Assembly (NCBI GenBank): GCA_934229335.1
Contig: CAKQDQ010000010.1
Location: 1-45,929, forward strand
Source of the DNA: an uncultured Prevotella sp.
Lineage (GTDB): Bacteria > Bacteroidota > Bacteroidia > Bacteroidales > Bacteroidaceae
DNA: 45,929 nt
Direction of reading: 5' to 3'
The notes under the pieces: model-generated
Database searches by the model: none
Told to the model about the DNA's origin: nothing
The model's input: only the letters and a program-made list of their open reading frames with translations
Part shown: piece by piece, positions 1-7,805 of the stretch
Position numbering within the stretch: the stretch's first letter is position 1
Layout of the letters: each line of letters opens with the position of its first letter
Position numbers and translations under genes: made by a program

Positions 1-1038
1 GGCAAAGGGGTAGAGTGGAATGTAGGTGTGTCGTACCTCTATACAGCCTTTTCACGCCCATTAGCTCCCGTTACACCAGGCAAAGACGGTACTATTAGCC
101 CCTCAAAGCTGTATCGCCTCTACTTCCCAAATGGCAGAAACCTCTGGAATGGCAGCATAGATTACAGACTGAAGGCGGGACCTTTGACGCTGATGGGAGA
201 GACAGCGGTGAGCGAAAACGGTGCCGTAGCCACACTTGCCAACCTGATGTTGCCAGTGGTGCGTAAAGTTACGGTGACGTTAGCGGGGCGCATATATCCC
301 TATCGCTACCATGCCAGCTATGGTTCTGCGTTAGGCGACAGCCGTAATGTAACAAATGAGAAAGGAATACTATTAGGAACACGCTGGGCGATAAACAAAA
401 CGCTCTCGTTAGATGCTTATACTGACGTTGTACGTTTTCCATGGTTAAGATACAGAGTGTCGGCACCTTCCAACGCGTTAGACAACAGTCTTGCCCTGAC
501 ATACGCCAACAGACAGTGGAAAATCAGTGCACGTTATAGGTACAGGAGGCAACAACGTGACGAGAAGGTAACGACAGAGGATAAGAAAACAACGACTGTT
601 CTTGCGGAAAAGTCATCACATCGGTTGCGTGTTACAGCGCAGTATGCTCATAATCGCCTCTCTTGGCGTGGTAATTTCGAAGGCATACTGACTGCTGAAG
701 ATACCAAAGGCTATATTCTCAGCCAAGCGGTGACATACGCGCTAAGCCGTCGTTACAGTGTCTACGGCACAGTTTCCTATTTCGATACCGATGATTACGA
801 TACACGTATTTATTCCTATGAGCGCGGAATGTTATACAATATGAACAGTGCCTCATACTATGGCAACGGCTTTCGCTGTGCCTTGTATCTGCGAGGCGAT
901 GTCACTTCATGGTTACTGGCACAACTAAAGGTGGGGCGCACCAAGTACTTTGACCGCTCAGTGATAGGCACTGCCGACCGCCGCATATTCTCTTCTTCGC
1001 AGACAGACATAGACTTGCAGGTGCGAGTGAAGTTTTGA
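1..1038 (+). CDS. Outer-membrane beta-barrel protein, C-terminal part (5' end outside window)
   Basis: The reading frame is open from base 1 (GKGVEWNVGVSYLY…), so the first GTG at 28 is not the true start and only the last 345 residues are visible. They alternate aromatic and polar residues in strand-like blocks (for example WKISARYRYRRQQ, YSVYGTVSYF, WLLAQLKVGRTKYF) and end in VRVKF with a terminal Phe, as expected of an outer-membrane barrel recognised by the BAM complex. This end resembles the long Bacteroidetes barrel proteins with an N-terminal helix-hairpin-helix domain, but that part is not in the window, so the family is inferred. It converges with the next gene with one base between the stop codons and no terminator between them. 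A remnant of a second copy of its 3' end lies at 4971-5027. Confidence 0.75.
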   Translation, partial: GKGVEWNVGVSYLYTAFSRPLAPVTPGKDGTISPSKLYRLYFPNGRNLWNGSIDYRLKAGPLTLMGETAVSENGAVATLANLMLPVVRKVTVTLAGRIYPYRYHASYGSALGDSRNVTNEKGILLGTRWAINKTLSLDAYTDVVRFPWLRYRVSAPSNALDNSLALTYANRQWKISARYRYRRQQRDEKVTTEDKKTTTVLAEKSSHRLRVTAQYAHNRLSWRGNFEGILTAEDTKGYILSQAVTYALSRRYSVYGTVSYFDTDDYDTRIYSYERGMLYNMNSASYYGNGFRCALYLRGDVTSWLLAQLKVGRTKYFDRSVIGTADRRIFSSSQTDIDLQVRVKF

Positions 1039-1039
1039 T

Positions 1040-4000
1040 TTATTTGTTTATGTATATCTGTCCGTCAGAACCCATGCCGCATACCGTCGCTTTTATGCGG
1101 CAAGGACGTGAGCCAGCGTATATTGTAGTGGTGAAATTACCATTACTATCCAGTGTCGCATTAGGGTTCCAATACAGCGTTCGCCTGTAGTCCGTTGGCT
1201 TCTTCGGCTTCGCTTCCGCATAGTTGGGCGAGTAGAACTCCTCTGCCCAGGTATATCCAGGCATAACATATCGGCGTGAAGAGTATACACGGCGTACGCC
1301 TCCGTCGGGTATGTTTTCTATCATTGTCACTACATCGGCCCGTGTAGTTCCTCTTCCTAAGCGAGTACCAGCGCGCTTGTCATAGTCAGTGAATATCTTG
1401 AAATTAAGTATACGCTTGAATCGTAGACGGTCATATCTCGCTTGGTCCGATTCATGTGCAATAGCATAGCGGTTACCTGTGTATGTGCCTTTGGGGATTT
1501 TATAGTTATGATAATATAGAGTAGAGATAGAACTTAAAGCGTCTACTCTTATGTCTGTAGGTATATCGAGGTATCCCACGTAGAAAGTAGCTGCCTGCCA
1601 AGGGAATATCCTACTGTAAACACCGTAAGACAGTCCACAGTCTGTCACGTCGTTGTAGAGTTTATACATATCAGTCCTTATAGCAGGCATATTGGGCTTT
1701 ATGGCGCGTCTTGACTTCCTGAAACGTCTGACGTACACATTGCCTAACGTTGTAGACGTCGCTACACTGTCTGCTGGGTCATAGTAGTTGCCCAATCCCT
1801 CATAGGTTTCAGGCTCATTAATTTGATACCATGAGTACTTTGACACGAAATTCGGAAAGAACCAGTCTCTCTTCACGAACAGCCTTTGAGGTCTATCCTC
1901 TGCGAAGTGTTTGTTTTGACTGCTGAAAATACCCTCTTTAAGCGAGTCTCTTTGTTGACGTGCGTTGACAAAGAGTATAGCATTGTCGTGGTAATCAGGC
2001 ATAACGAAAGCGAAATGTCCATTCTCGTCAGGCTTCAATTCTATAGATGCCACCTTGTCGTCTTTTATCAATTCTGCTTCTACCGTAACCTCTCTCTTTA
2101 ATGCCTTCTTGGTCTTCTCTTCTAATTTACCACTGCTAATCTCTTCTTGCAGATTTGCTTTCTCTTCCTCAGTGCTATTCTCCTCTTGATCATCATCATA
2201 AGATGGGTCTTCGTCAAGGTCAGATTCATTTCTCTCATTCAAGAAGTTTGTTATATCGCTGTTGTTCTTTGCTTCTTCAGAAGATATGTCTACATCAAGC
2301 TCTGATGGGTCTAACTGTGATACAGCCATAGAAGACGTAGTGTGCAGCACTCTGCCTTCATACGTCAGTTTCTTCTCAGGGCTGTATCTTAGCTTCTCTG
2401 CTCTCTTGTATCTTCTCCAACCTTGCACCAACATTAGTGAGTTAAGTGCCAGCAGATGCTCCGTGTCGTTGCTTTCAAAATAATATGATGGATACGGCAC
2501 AAAGCCTTTCAAGTCTCCAGATAGCAAGATGTCCGTCAACATGTTGCCATCATCATACGTTGGTCCGTCACTCCTTGTGTCCCTTACGGAGATGCTGAAG
2601 CGCGCCAATCGTGACTGTTGTATATTACGGTCCGTGACATTTACCGTAAGAGCCTCGTATGGATTCACCGTCGTAGTCTTCGTAACAGTACTGTCACTCT
2701 CCACCTTCGTAATCTTTGTATACAGTGATGCCCCCATGTCGTGGTTGTTTACGAAAATCTGTCGTGTAGCAAGTGGAGCGGCAGTGCTGTCATATACCGT
2801 TATCTCATTAATTCCAGTAGGCAAAGACTTAGCCGCAATGTTCAGCATATACTCCCCTTTACTGTCATATACCCTTTCAAAGTGGCTCACCCTTCCCCGG
2901 CAGGAGATGCTGTAAGCGGCAATGTTAGTACCCTTAGTATTACAATATAGTTTCCCGTTCAGCACGTTGTACCTCATTGTACAGCCATTCTCCACACTCT
3001 CTGGTAGCTTAAAGCTATAGTTCTTATCAGCCCAGTTGAAGCGAGCCTTCATCGTTTTTCCCGTAGGAGTAATAATGAAAGTACCTCTACCAGTGCGGTC
3101 TGTCTTAATAGTTATGCTGTCGTTGACAGTCCCCTCAATCTTAACGGCTTGCCCGTCTTGGTCTTTTGCTTCGAAAGCCACATTGCAAGGCAACCCTTCT
3201 ATCAGTTCTCCTCCTTCAGGATAGAAATGAACGTCCAACCGTAGTTTCTCGCTATAAAGCGATTGTTTAGGCCTTGGGATAATACGTTTGTCATCATAGT
3301 CGCCCAGACTGTCGGGGCGTTCATATACTGGAAACACCCTTGAGTATAGTCCTGGGTATTCCCTAAAGAAATCTTTTTCAAACTGTTTGTTGTAGAAAAG
3401 ATGCCTGTTAATGCTGACGTATGGTCTATATTCTACGTTAAAGTTAAGTTGCCATCGTGTGTATGCTCTCACTTCGTAGTATCCAGAATACAGAGTATCT
3501 TTCAGAGCGAATTGTCCGTTAGCAGTTCCATCGCCACCAATGGGTAGCTGTTGGCGTTCCACGAGATAGCCATCAGGAGTCAACAGCTCCACATACAGAA
3601 TACGGCTGATGTCCGTTGGTCGCAAATCGTCGGCGCACATCACGTAAGCCTTGTACCACAGCGTGTCACCTAAGTAGTAACACTTGTTGTCAGTGTGCAG
3701 GTATATCTTTTCCTGTATCTGCGGGTTGTTACAAATCTGCACTCCGAGTGAGTCTATTTTATCGTTTGCAGTACTTGGAACGTAAGCAGAAGCCATACCA
3801 AGATTCAGTAGACTACGTTCGCCTCTGGTGCGCATAACAATCTCGTTAGCTTCCCAAAAGCCGTTGTCTTTGCCTACAGCATCAATCTGATGGCGCAGGT
3901 CACGCACCTCTTTTAGCTTCTTGCCACCTTTAATGTTTCTGTTGCCGGCGTTGTAAAGCAAAGACGAAAACTGAATATTCCCATAGTTAGCGGTAACGTT

Positions 4001-4927
4001 CACCGACTGTACCTCGTTAAACCCTGAGCTGTTATCATAACTTGTACTGAAGTACATGGCTGCGGTAGTGAGCCGTTCCTTAAAGTTGCCGTAGTTTTCC
4101 CATACGTGGAGGTTGCGTATCGCACCCTCTACGCCCATCAGACTCATGCGTTCAGCGTCTACATACAACTTGCCGACAAATATTTCAGTTTCATCGGTAG
4201 TGTCACGAGGTGCGAAATCTATGCAGTATATACTTTTCCCGTCATCTCTTATCACGTCATACTTAACGTTGTAGTAGTGATTATAATTTTCCATTAATGG
4301 GAGTATCCTGTCCCATCTCTTCAACTTTTTATTTGGATTATACAGTTGTATTTGTGACAACGGAAAAAGATTCGCAGTGTGTGAGAACACCCCTTCTTTC
4401 ATGTCTATTTCAGAATATCTACCAGTTATAAGCTTAGCGTTTCTCAAAGCCCCCACGCTGTTGCCGTTGAAGAATGCCTCTACGATACTTATAGGCTTAC
4501 CACTACGCATCGTAGTTTGACGGTACATATAGTTAGCGTATAGTTTCTTTCCTTTACGCATCTGTCGTTTTTGCTCATGTAGCAATTTTTTCATTATGGT
4601 GCTAAGTGGTACCACAGTCACCTCTGGTAAGGTATGAAGAGACGGCGTCATTTCTATAACGTTGCCAACTAACTGCACAGGTATCGTGGTAGATATATAT
4701 CCTATGCACGATAACTTTAGCGTGTCATCACTATTCACCTCCATGCGGAACCTACCGTCAGCATTAGTCATGGTAGCTTTACCATTAACCGATACTGAAG
4801 CAGCCACCAAAGGCACTCTGCTTATTACGTCTATTAATTGTGCCTCAAGTAGTAAAGGTTCGGCAGCGAGGACTGATGTAGTGACAGTCAACAGTAAAAG
4901 TAATATATATTGCCTAAGATATTTCAT
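1040..4927 (-). CDS. Large exported protein with carboxypeptidase-regulatory-like and MG2-like domains
   Basis: This 1295-residue protein has a signal peptide at residues 1-20 (MKYLRQYILLLLLTVTTSVLA). Next comes a carboxypeptidase-D regulatory-like beta domain at about 21-105 (ADGRFRMEV, LSCIGYIS), of the kind found at the front of many Bacteroidetes envelope proteins. An alpha-2-macroglobulin MG2-like domain lies near 405-510 (IYLHTDNKCYYLGDTLWYKAY, GYYEVRAYTRW). A very acidic low-complexity stretch is at about 870-940. There is no barrel domain. The function is unknown; an envelope or periplasmic role is inferred. I chose the ATG at 4927 because it begins the signal peptide; the frame stays open to 5074, but that extension overlaps the barrel-gene remnant and looks non-coding. 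Confidence 0.75.
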   Translation of the reverse strand: MKYLRQYILLLLLTVTTSVLAAEPLLLEAQLIDVISRVPLVAASVSVNGKATMTNADGRFRMEVNSDDTLKLSCIGYISTTIPVQLVGNVIEMTPSLHTLPEVTVVPLSTIMKKLLHEQKRQMRKGKKLYANYMYRQTTMRSGKPISIVEAFFNGNSVGALRNAKLITGRYSEIDMKEGVFSHTANLFPLSQIQLYNPNKKLKRWDRILPLMENYNHYYNVKYDVIRDDGKSIYCIDFAPRDTTDETEIFVGKLYVDAERMSLMGVEGAIRNLHVWENYGNFKERLTTAAMYFSTSYDNSSGFNEVQSVNVTANYGNIQFSSLLYNAGNRNIKGGKKLKEVRDLRHQIDAVGKDNGFWEANEIVMRTRGERSLLNLGMASAYVPSTANDKIDSLGVQICNNPQIQEKIYLHTDNKCYYLGDTLWYKAYVMCADDLRPTDISRILYVELLTPDGYLVERQQLPIGGDGTANGQFALKDTLYSGYYEVRAYTRWQLNFNVEYRPYVSINRHLFYNKQFEKDFFREYPGLYSRVFPVYERPDSLGDYDDKRIIPRPKQSLYSEKLRLDVHFYPEGGELIEGLPCNVAFEAKDQDGQAVKIEGTVNDSITIKTDRTGRGTFIITPTGKTMKARFNWADKNYSFKLPESVENGCTMRYNVLNGKLYCNTKGTNIAAYSISCRGRVSHFERVYDSKGEYMLNIAAKSLPTGINEITVYDSTAAPLATRQIFVNNHDMGASLYTKITKVESDSTVTKTTTVNPYEALTVNVTDRNIQQSRLARFSISVRDTRSDGPTYDDGNMLTDILLSGDLKGFVPYPSYYFESNDTEHLLALNSLMLVQGWRRYKRAEKLRYSPEKKLTYEGRVLHTTSSMAVSQLDPSELDVDISSEEAKNNSDITNFLNERNESDLDEDPSYDDDQEENSTEEEKANLQEEISSGKLEEKTKKALKREVTVEAELIKDDKVASIELKPDENGHFAFVMPDYHDNAILFVNARQQRDSLKEGIFSSQNKHFAEDRPQRLFVKRDWFFPNFVSKYSWYQINEPETYEGLGNYYDPADSVATSTTLGNVYVRRFRKSRRAIKPNMPAIRTDMYKLYNDVTDCGLSYGVYSRIFPWQAATFYVGYLDIPTDIRVDALSSISTLYYHNYKIPKGTYTGNRYAIAHESDQARYDRLRFKRILNFKIFTDYDKRAGTRLGRGTTRADVVTMIENIPDGGVRRVYSSRRYVMPGYTWAEEFYSPNYAEAKPKKPTDYRRTLYWNPNATLDSNGNFTTTIYAGSRPCRIKATVCGMGSDGQIYINK

Positions 4928-4970
4928 AGAAAATAATTTATGGGGTATTCTGCAGCAATTTTGAGCATGA

Positions 4971-5027
4971 ACAATTTTGGGGGTAACACAGATAGATATC
5001 GACCTGCAGGTGCGTGTAATGTTCTGA
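4971..5027 (+). pseudogene. Remnant of the 3' end of an outer-membrane barrel gene
   Basis: On the plus strand this stretch reads TILGVTQIDIDLQVRVMF-stop, directly after an in-frame TGA (4968-4970). The last residues nearly match the end of the barrel protein at the window start (QTDIDLQVRVKF-stop). Over 41 bases I count about 33 identities, and several differences fall at third codon positions, as expected of once-coding DNA. The upstream frame is broken by stops, so only the tail survives. The promoter region of the large minus-strand gene therefore sits on this remnant. Confidence 0.65.
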
Positions 5028-5040
5028 AATGTTAAATAAT

Positions 5041-5094
5041 AAAATGACGATGTCGCCTCAAAGTTCAACAACATTGGGGCGACATTGTCATTTT
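5041..5094. terminator. Long hairpin, probable terminator
   Basis: A 17-bp stem with one mismatch (5041-5057 with 5078-5094) encloses a 20-nt loop. It has A residues on the left flank and T residues on the right, so it could act on either strand. It lies just after the barrel remnant (plus strand) and after the end of the decayed lipoprotein gene (minus strand). Confidence 0.5.
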
Positions 5095-5149
5095 ATATTA
5101 CTTATAGTAAAAGTCATTTTTATCTATTCTGTTAAAACGTGTATTTATT

Positions 5150-5836
5150 TTACCATATGTCCTCCTCATCAATTAATTTGTATGCCCAAACAAAATTTGA
5201 GGGAACTGCAGGAATGTACTTATTATAGGAAATACCAGAAATATCACTTTTAATGTAAAAGACTCTTGTTACACCATCAGCGATATAGTCACTTGTCGGT
5301 GTTGCGGTAAAACCTATTGTCTGAGTCTTGCCAGACCATCCCATGACATTAACAGGGGCGTTGGCTACATTGTAGTTGGCAACGACTACTGATTTATTTG
5401 GCTGGATAGATAAGTTCTTATGTATTTTTACGTATCTTGCGATATAGATACCTGATTGGATACCATATTGACTTAAAGCGGTTCCTATAGAGTACTTTTT
5501 TCAGTCACTTTCAGCCTCCTCAGAATCATATCCGTAGGCTCTGTAAGAATCTGAGGAGCCTCTTGTGAGAAGAGAGAATACGTTATCATCTGTGCATGAG
5601 TCTGGCTCAATTGTTACTACATTATCAAAATATAGTGTGTAAGTATTCGTATCCGTTAGTAGTATTTGTTCACCATTTGAAAGGTTTATGATGCTTTTTT
5701 CATCAACCTTAATTGTTTTGATATTCCCTGTAAGTTCTTGGCTATCATCTGATGAACATTATGTGACGAGAAAACTGACACCCAACAAAGTAACCTGTGT
5801 TACTCCCAAACAGTTTTTTGAATTAAAAATTTCCAT
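5150..5836 (-). pseudogene. Decayed lipoprotein gene, copy B (two in-frame stops)
   Basis: A single frame runs from ATG 5836 to the stop at 5150 (229 codons) but carries two internal stops: TAA at 5761-5759 and TGA at 5503-5501. The start reads as a lipoprotein signal, LLGVSFLVT-stop-CSSDDSQ, with the TAA directly before the presumed lipidated Cys. The later part (KKYSIGTALSQYGIQSGIY…, then MGWSGKTQTIGFTATPTSDY) aligns with copy A upstream (AKFGSWISQYGLKPNAIYY…). Only the piece after the second stop remains open. The 5' end overlaps the 3' end of copy A by 37 bases. The function of the family is not recognised; it would have been a small surface or periplasmic lipoprotein. Confidence 0.7.
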
Positions 5837-6443
5837 GTCAATTGTTCGATTAAGTTGTTGATATTAAGATTTATTAAATTTCCATTTGAGTCATATTTAA
5901 TACTTTTATTGCAAGTTTGCAAGATACAAACGTTTTCTTTGTCATGATTCGTGACAGAGAATGTTGGCGTATCAATACCTGGACAATATCCCATAGCCTT
6001 TGTGCTCTTTTTAGGGATGATCATCAAATTGTCAGGGACATATGTGATATATTTAACGTATACGTCTGTTGCGACATAATATATTGCATTAGGTTTTAAC
6101 CCATATTGTGATATCCAAGAGCCAAATTTTGCCATTTCCCAGCCCCCTGTGAATACTTTATTGTAGCCATGAAGTTCATAACTTTCATCAATATTGTAGT
6201 TGATGTTATCAATATCGTATATAGAGTAGTTATATTAATAGGATAGGATGAAACACTGTGTAGAAATGTATCTTCTGTATCGTAGTACGTGATTTGTCCG
6301 CTAATGGTCAATTTGTTTCCATCTTTCATGACAGTATGCAGAATGTCATCATCTGATGAACAAGCATAAATAGATACGGCAATAAATATGCATAGTACGG
6401 ATATTACTCTATCTATTGTGATATATAAAGTTTTTATGTTCAT
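5800..6443 (-). pseudogene. Decayed lipoprotein gene, copy A (frameshift)
   Basis: ATG 6443 starts a lipoprotein signal (CIFIAVSIYACSSDDD, lipid Cys followed by Ser-Ser-Asp-Asp). The frame runs to 6096, but from about 6228-6236 the protein-like reading continues in another frame: YSIYDIDNINYNIDESYELH, then GYNKVFTGGWEMAKFGSW, down to a stop at 5800. The net one-base loss at this site splits the gene in two. The downstream half matches copy B, so this is an ancient tandem duplication with both copies broken. A complete promoter remains upstream. A sequencing error is possible for one lesion but less likely for three independent ones across the pair. Confidence 0.7.
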
Positions 6444-6469
6444 AGTGATGGTCAATAGTTATAGTATAG

Positions 6470-6501
6470 CAAAGGTAAATGATTTTCATAACTTGTGCAA
6501 A
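6470..6501 (-). promoter_or_regulatory. Bacteroidetes-type promoter of the lipoprotein pair
   Basis: On the minus strand TTTG (6501-6498), a spacer of exactly 20 bases, and TACCTTTG (6477-6470) match the Bacteroidetes primary sigma consensus. It lies 26 bases before the ATG of copy A, so the decayed genes may still be transcribed. Confidence 0.7.
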
Positions 6502-6821
6502 TTTTTCGAGAGGAAAAGTAATGAAATAGTGGATAAAACGTTATTTTCGTTAACTCATGCGAAAAAATGCGTAATTATTAGTCTGATTACTTTCTCAAAA
6601 TAAATCATTATATGTAAAAATGATTGCCGTAAGGTCACTATTCATAGATATTTTTATATTCGATAAATGCCTCTTTATGGATGATTTTCATATTTAGAAA
6701 ACGACAACAAACGTGTGTAAATAATCGTAGAAAGTTTTCTTATACCGCCAAATAGTTGCATCAAGGAGAAAAAGGTAAGAAAAAAAGAAGAAAAGGTATC
6801 TGTAATATTGAAAAAAAAAAG

Positions 6822-6829
6822 TAACTTTG
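6822..6829 (+). promoter_or_regulatory. -7 box upstream of the DUF362 gene
   Basis: TAACTTTG, followed by C, ends 20 bases before the ATG at 6849 and matches the Bacteroidetes -7 element. No clear TTTG lies at the expected -33 spacing, where the DNA is A-rich. Confidence 0.6.
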
Positions 6830-6848
6830 CGGCAGTAATATTACGACT

Positions 6849-7805
6849 ATGAAGAAACTTACAATTATCGCGGTGCTGATGCTGTTGGCGTCAGTCGAGA
6901 CCATGGCACAGGTGTCAAAGGTCTATTTTACAAAAGAGATTACGCCAGAGGCGTTGGTGAAAATCTATGAGGCAGTGGGCAGAAAGGCAGAAGGAAGAGT
7001 CGCTGTGAAGATATCAACTGGTGAGAATGGCGGACACAACTACTTGAAACCTACACTTATACGTAATCTCGTAGAGAAAGTAAACGGCACTATCGTGGAG
7101 TGTAACACAGCCTATCCAGGTAACCGTAACACTACGGCAGCGCATTGGGAGACCATACACGCTCACGGATTTGATAGCATTTTCGCCGTGGACATTATGG
7201 ATGAGTTTGGTTCTATACGCATACCTGTGAAGGATAAGACGCATATTAAGTATGACATCGTGGGTAACCACCTCGCCAACTACGACTTCATGATAAACCT
7301 CGCGCACTTCAAAGGGCACCAGATGGGAGGCTTCGGAGGCGTGCTGAAGAATGCTTCCATAGGCGTAGCGTCATCATCAGGTAAAGCATACATACACTCT
7401 GCTGGTGTTACTACCGACGTAAAGGATATGTGGAACCATATAAAAGACCAGGATGGTTTCCTCGAATCAATGGCGGCAGCGGCACAAGGTGTGCATAACT
7501 ACTTTGGTAACGGAGAGAAGATACTTTACATCAACGTGATGAACAATATGTCGATAGACTGCGACTGTAACTCTCACCCTGCGCCACCAGAGTTGAAGGA
7601 CATGGGAATATTGGCGTCTACCGACCCCGTAGCGTTAGATCAGGCGTGCCTTGACCTCGTGTTCAACCACGACAGCAAGCCTGGCGACACCGCTAAGCCT
7701 TTGACTGAGCGCATACAGAAGATGCATGGCACACACACTGTAGACTATGCAGAGAAGATAGGTTTAGGTACAAAGAAATATAAGATAATAAACATTGATA
7801 AATAA
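6849..7805 (+). CDS. Exported DUF362-family protein
   Basis: This 318-residue protein has a signal peptide (MKKLTIIAVLMLLASVETMA, cleavage before QVSK). The body is DUF362-like: RVAVKISTGENGGHNYLKP near the start, a central FMINLAHFKGHQMGGFGGVLKN block, and ILASTDPVALDQACLDLV near the end. DUF362 domains are often tied to Fe-S cluster proteins; here no ferredoxin CxxCxxC pair is present, but a DCDC motif puts Cys238 and Cys240 in an exposed-looking SIDCDCNSHPAPP segment that could bind a metal. Its TAA overlaps the ATG of the following TonB-dependent receptor, so the two are translationally coupled. A role with that receptor's substrate, perhaps a metal or metal-cofactor, is inferred. Confidence 0.8.
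   Translation: MKKLTIIAVLMLLASVETMAQVSKVYFTKEITPEALVKIYEAVGRKAEGRVAVKISTGENGGHNYLKPTLIRNLVEKVNGTIVECNTAYPGNRNTTAAHWETIHAHGFDSIFAVDIMDEFGSIRIPVKDKTHIKYDIVGNHLANYDFMINLAHFKGHQMGGFGGVLKNASIGVASSSGKAYIHSAGVTTDVKDMWNHIKDQDGFLESMAAAAQGVHNYFGNGEKILYINVMNNMSIDCDCNSHPAPPELKDMGILASTDPVALDQACLDLVFNHDSKPGDTAKPLTERIQKMHGTHTVDYAEKIGLGTKKYKIINIDK

Larger units (their letters stand above)
6444..6848. other. AT-rich intergenic region between divergent genes
   Basis: About 400 bases with no credible gene. It holds the minus-strand promoter of the lipoprotein pair at one end and the -7 box of the DUF362 gene at the other. The middle is AT-rich with purine runs (6765-6820). I see no repeats or RNA fold in it. 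Confidence 0.6.

Noticed and set aside
4928..5074. 49-residue N-terminal extension of the large MG2-like protein
   Set aside because: It lacks protein-like features, overlaps the barrel remnant and would bury the signal peptide that starts at 4927.
5501..5503. TGA in lipoprotein copy B as a selenocysteine codon
   Set aside because: No SECIS-like hairpin follows and a second stop (TAA) breaks the same gene; decay is simpler.
6096..6240. Programmed frameshift joining the two frames of lipoprotein copy A
   Set aside because: No slippery heptamer or downstream pseudoknot is visible at the switch point, and the neighbouring copy is also broken.
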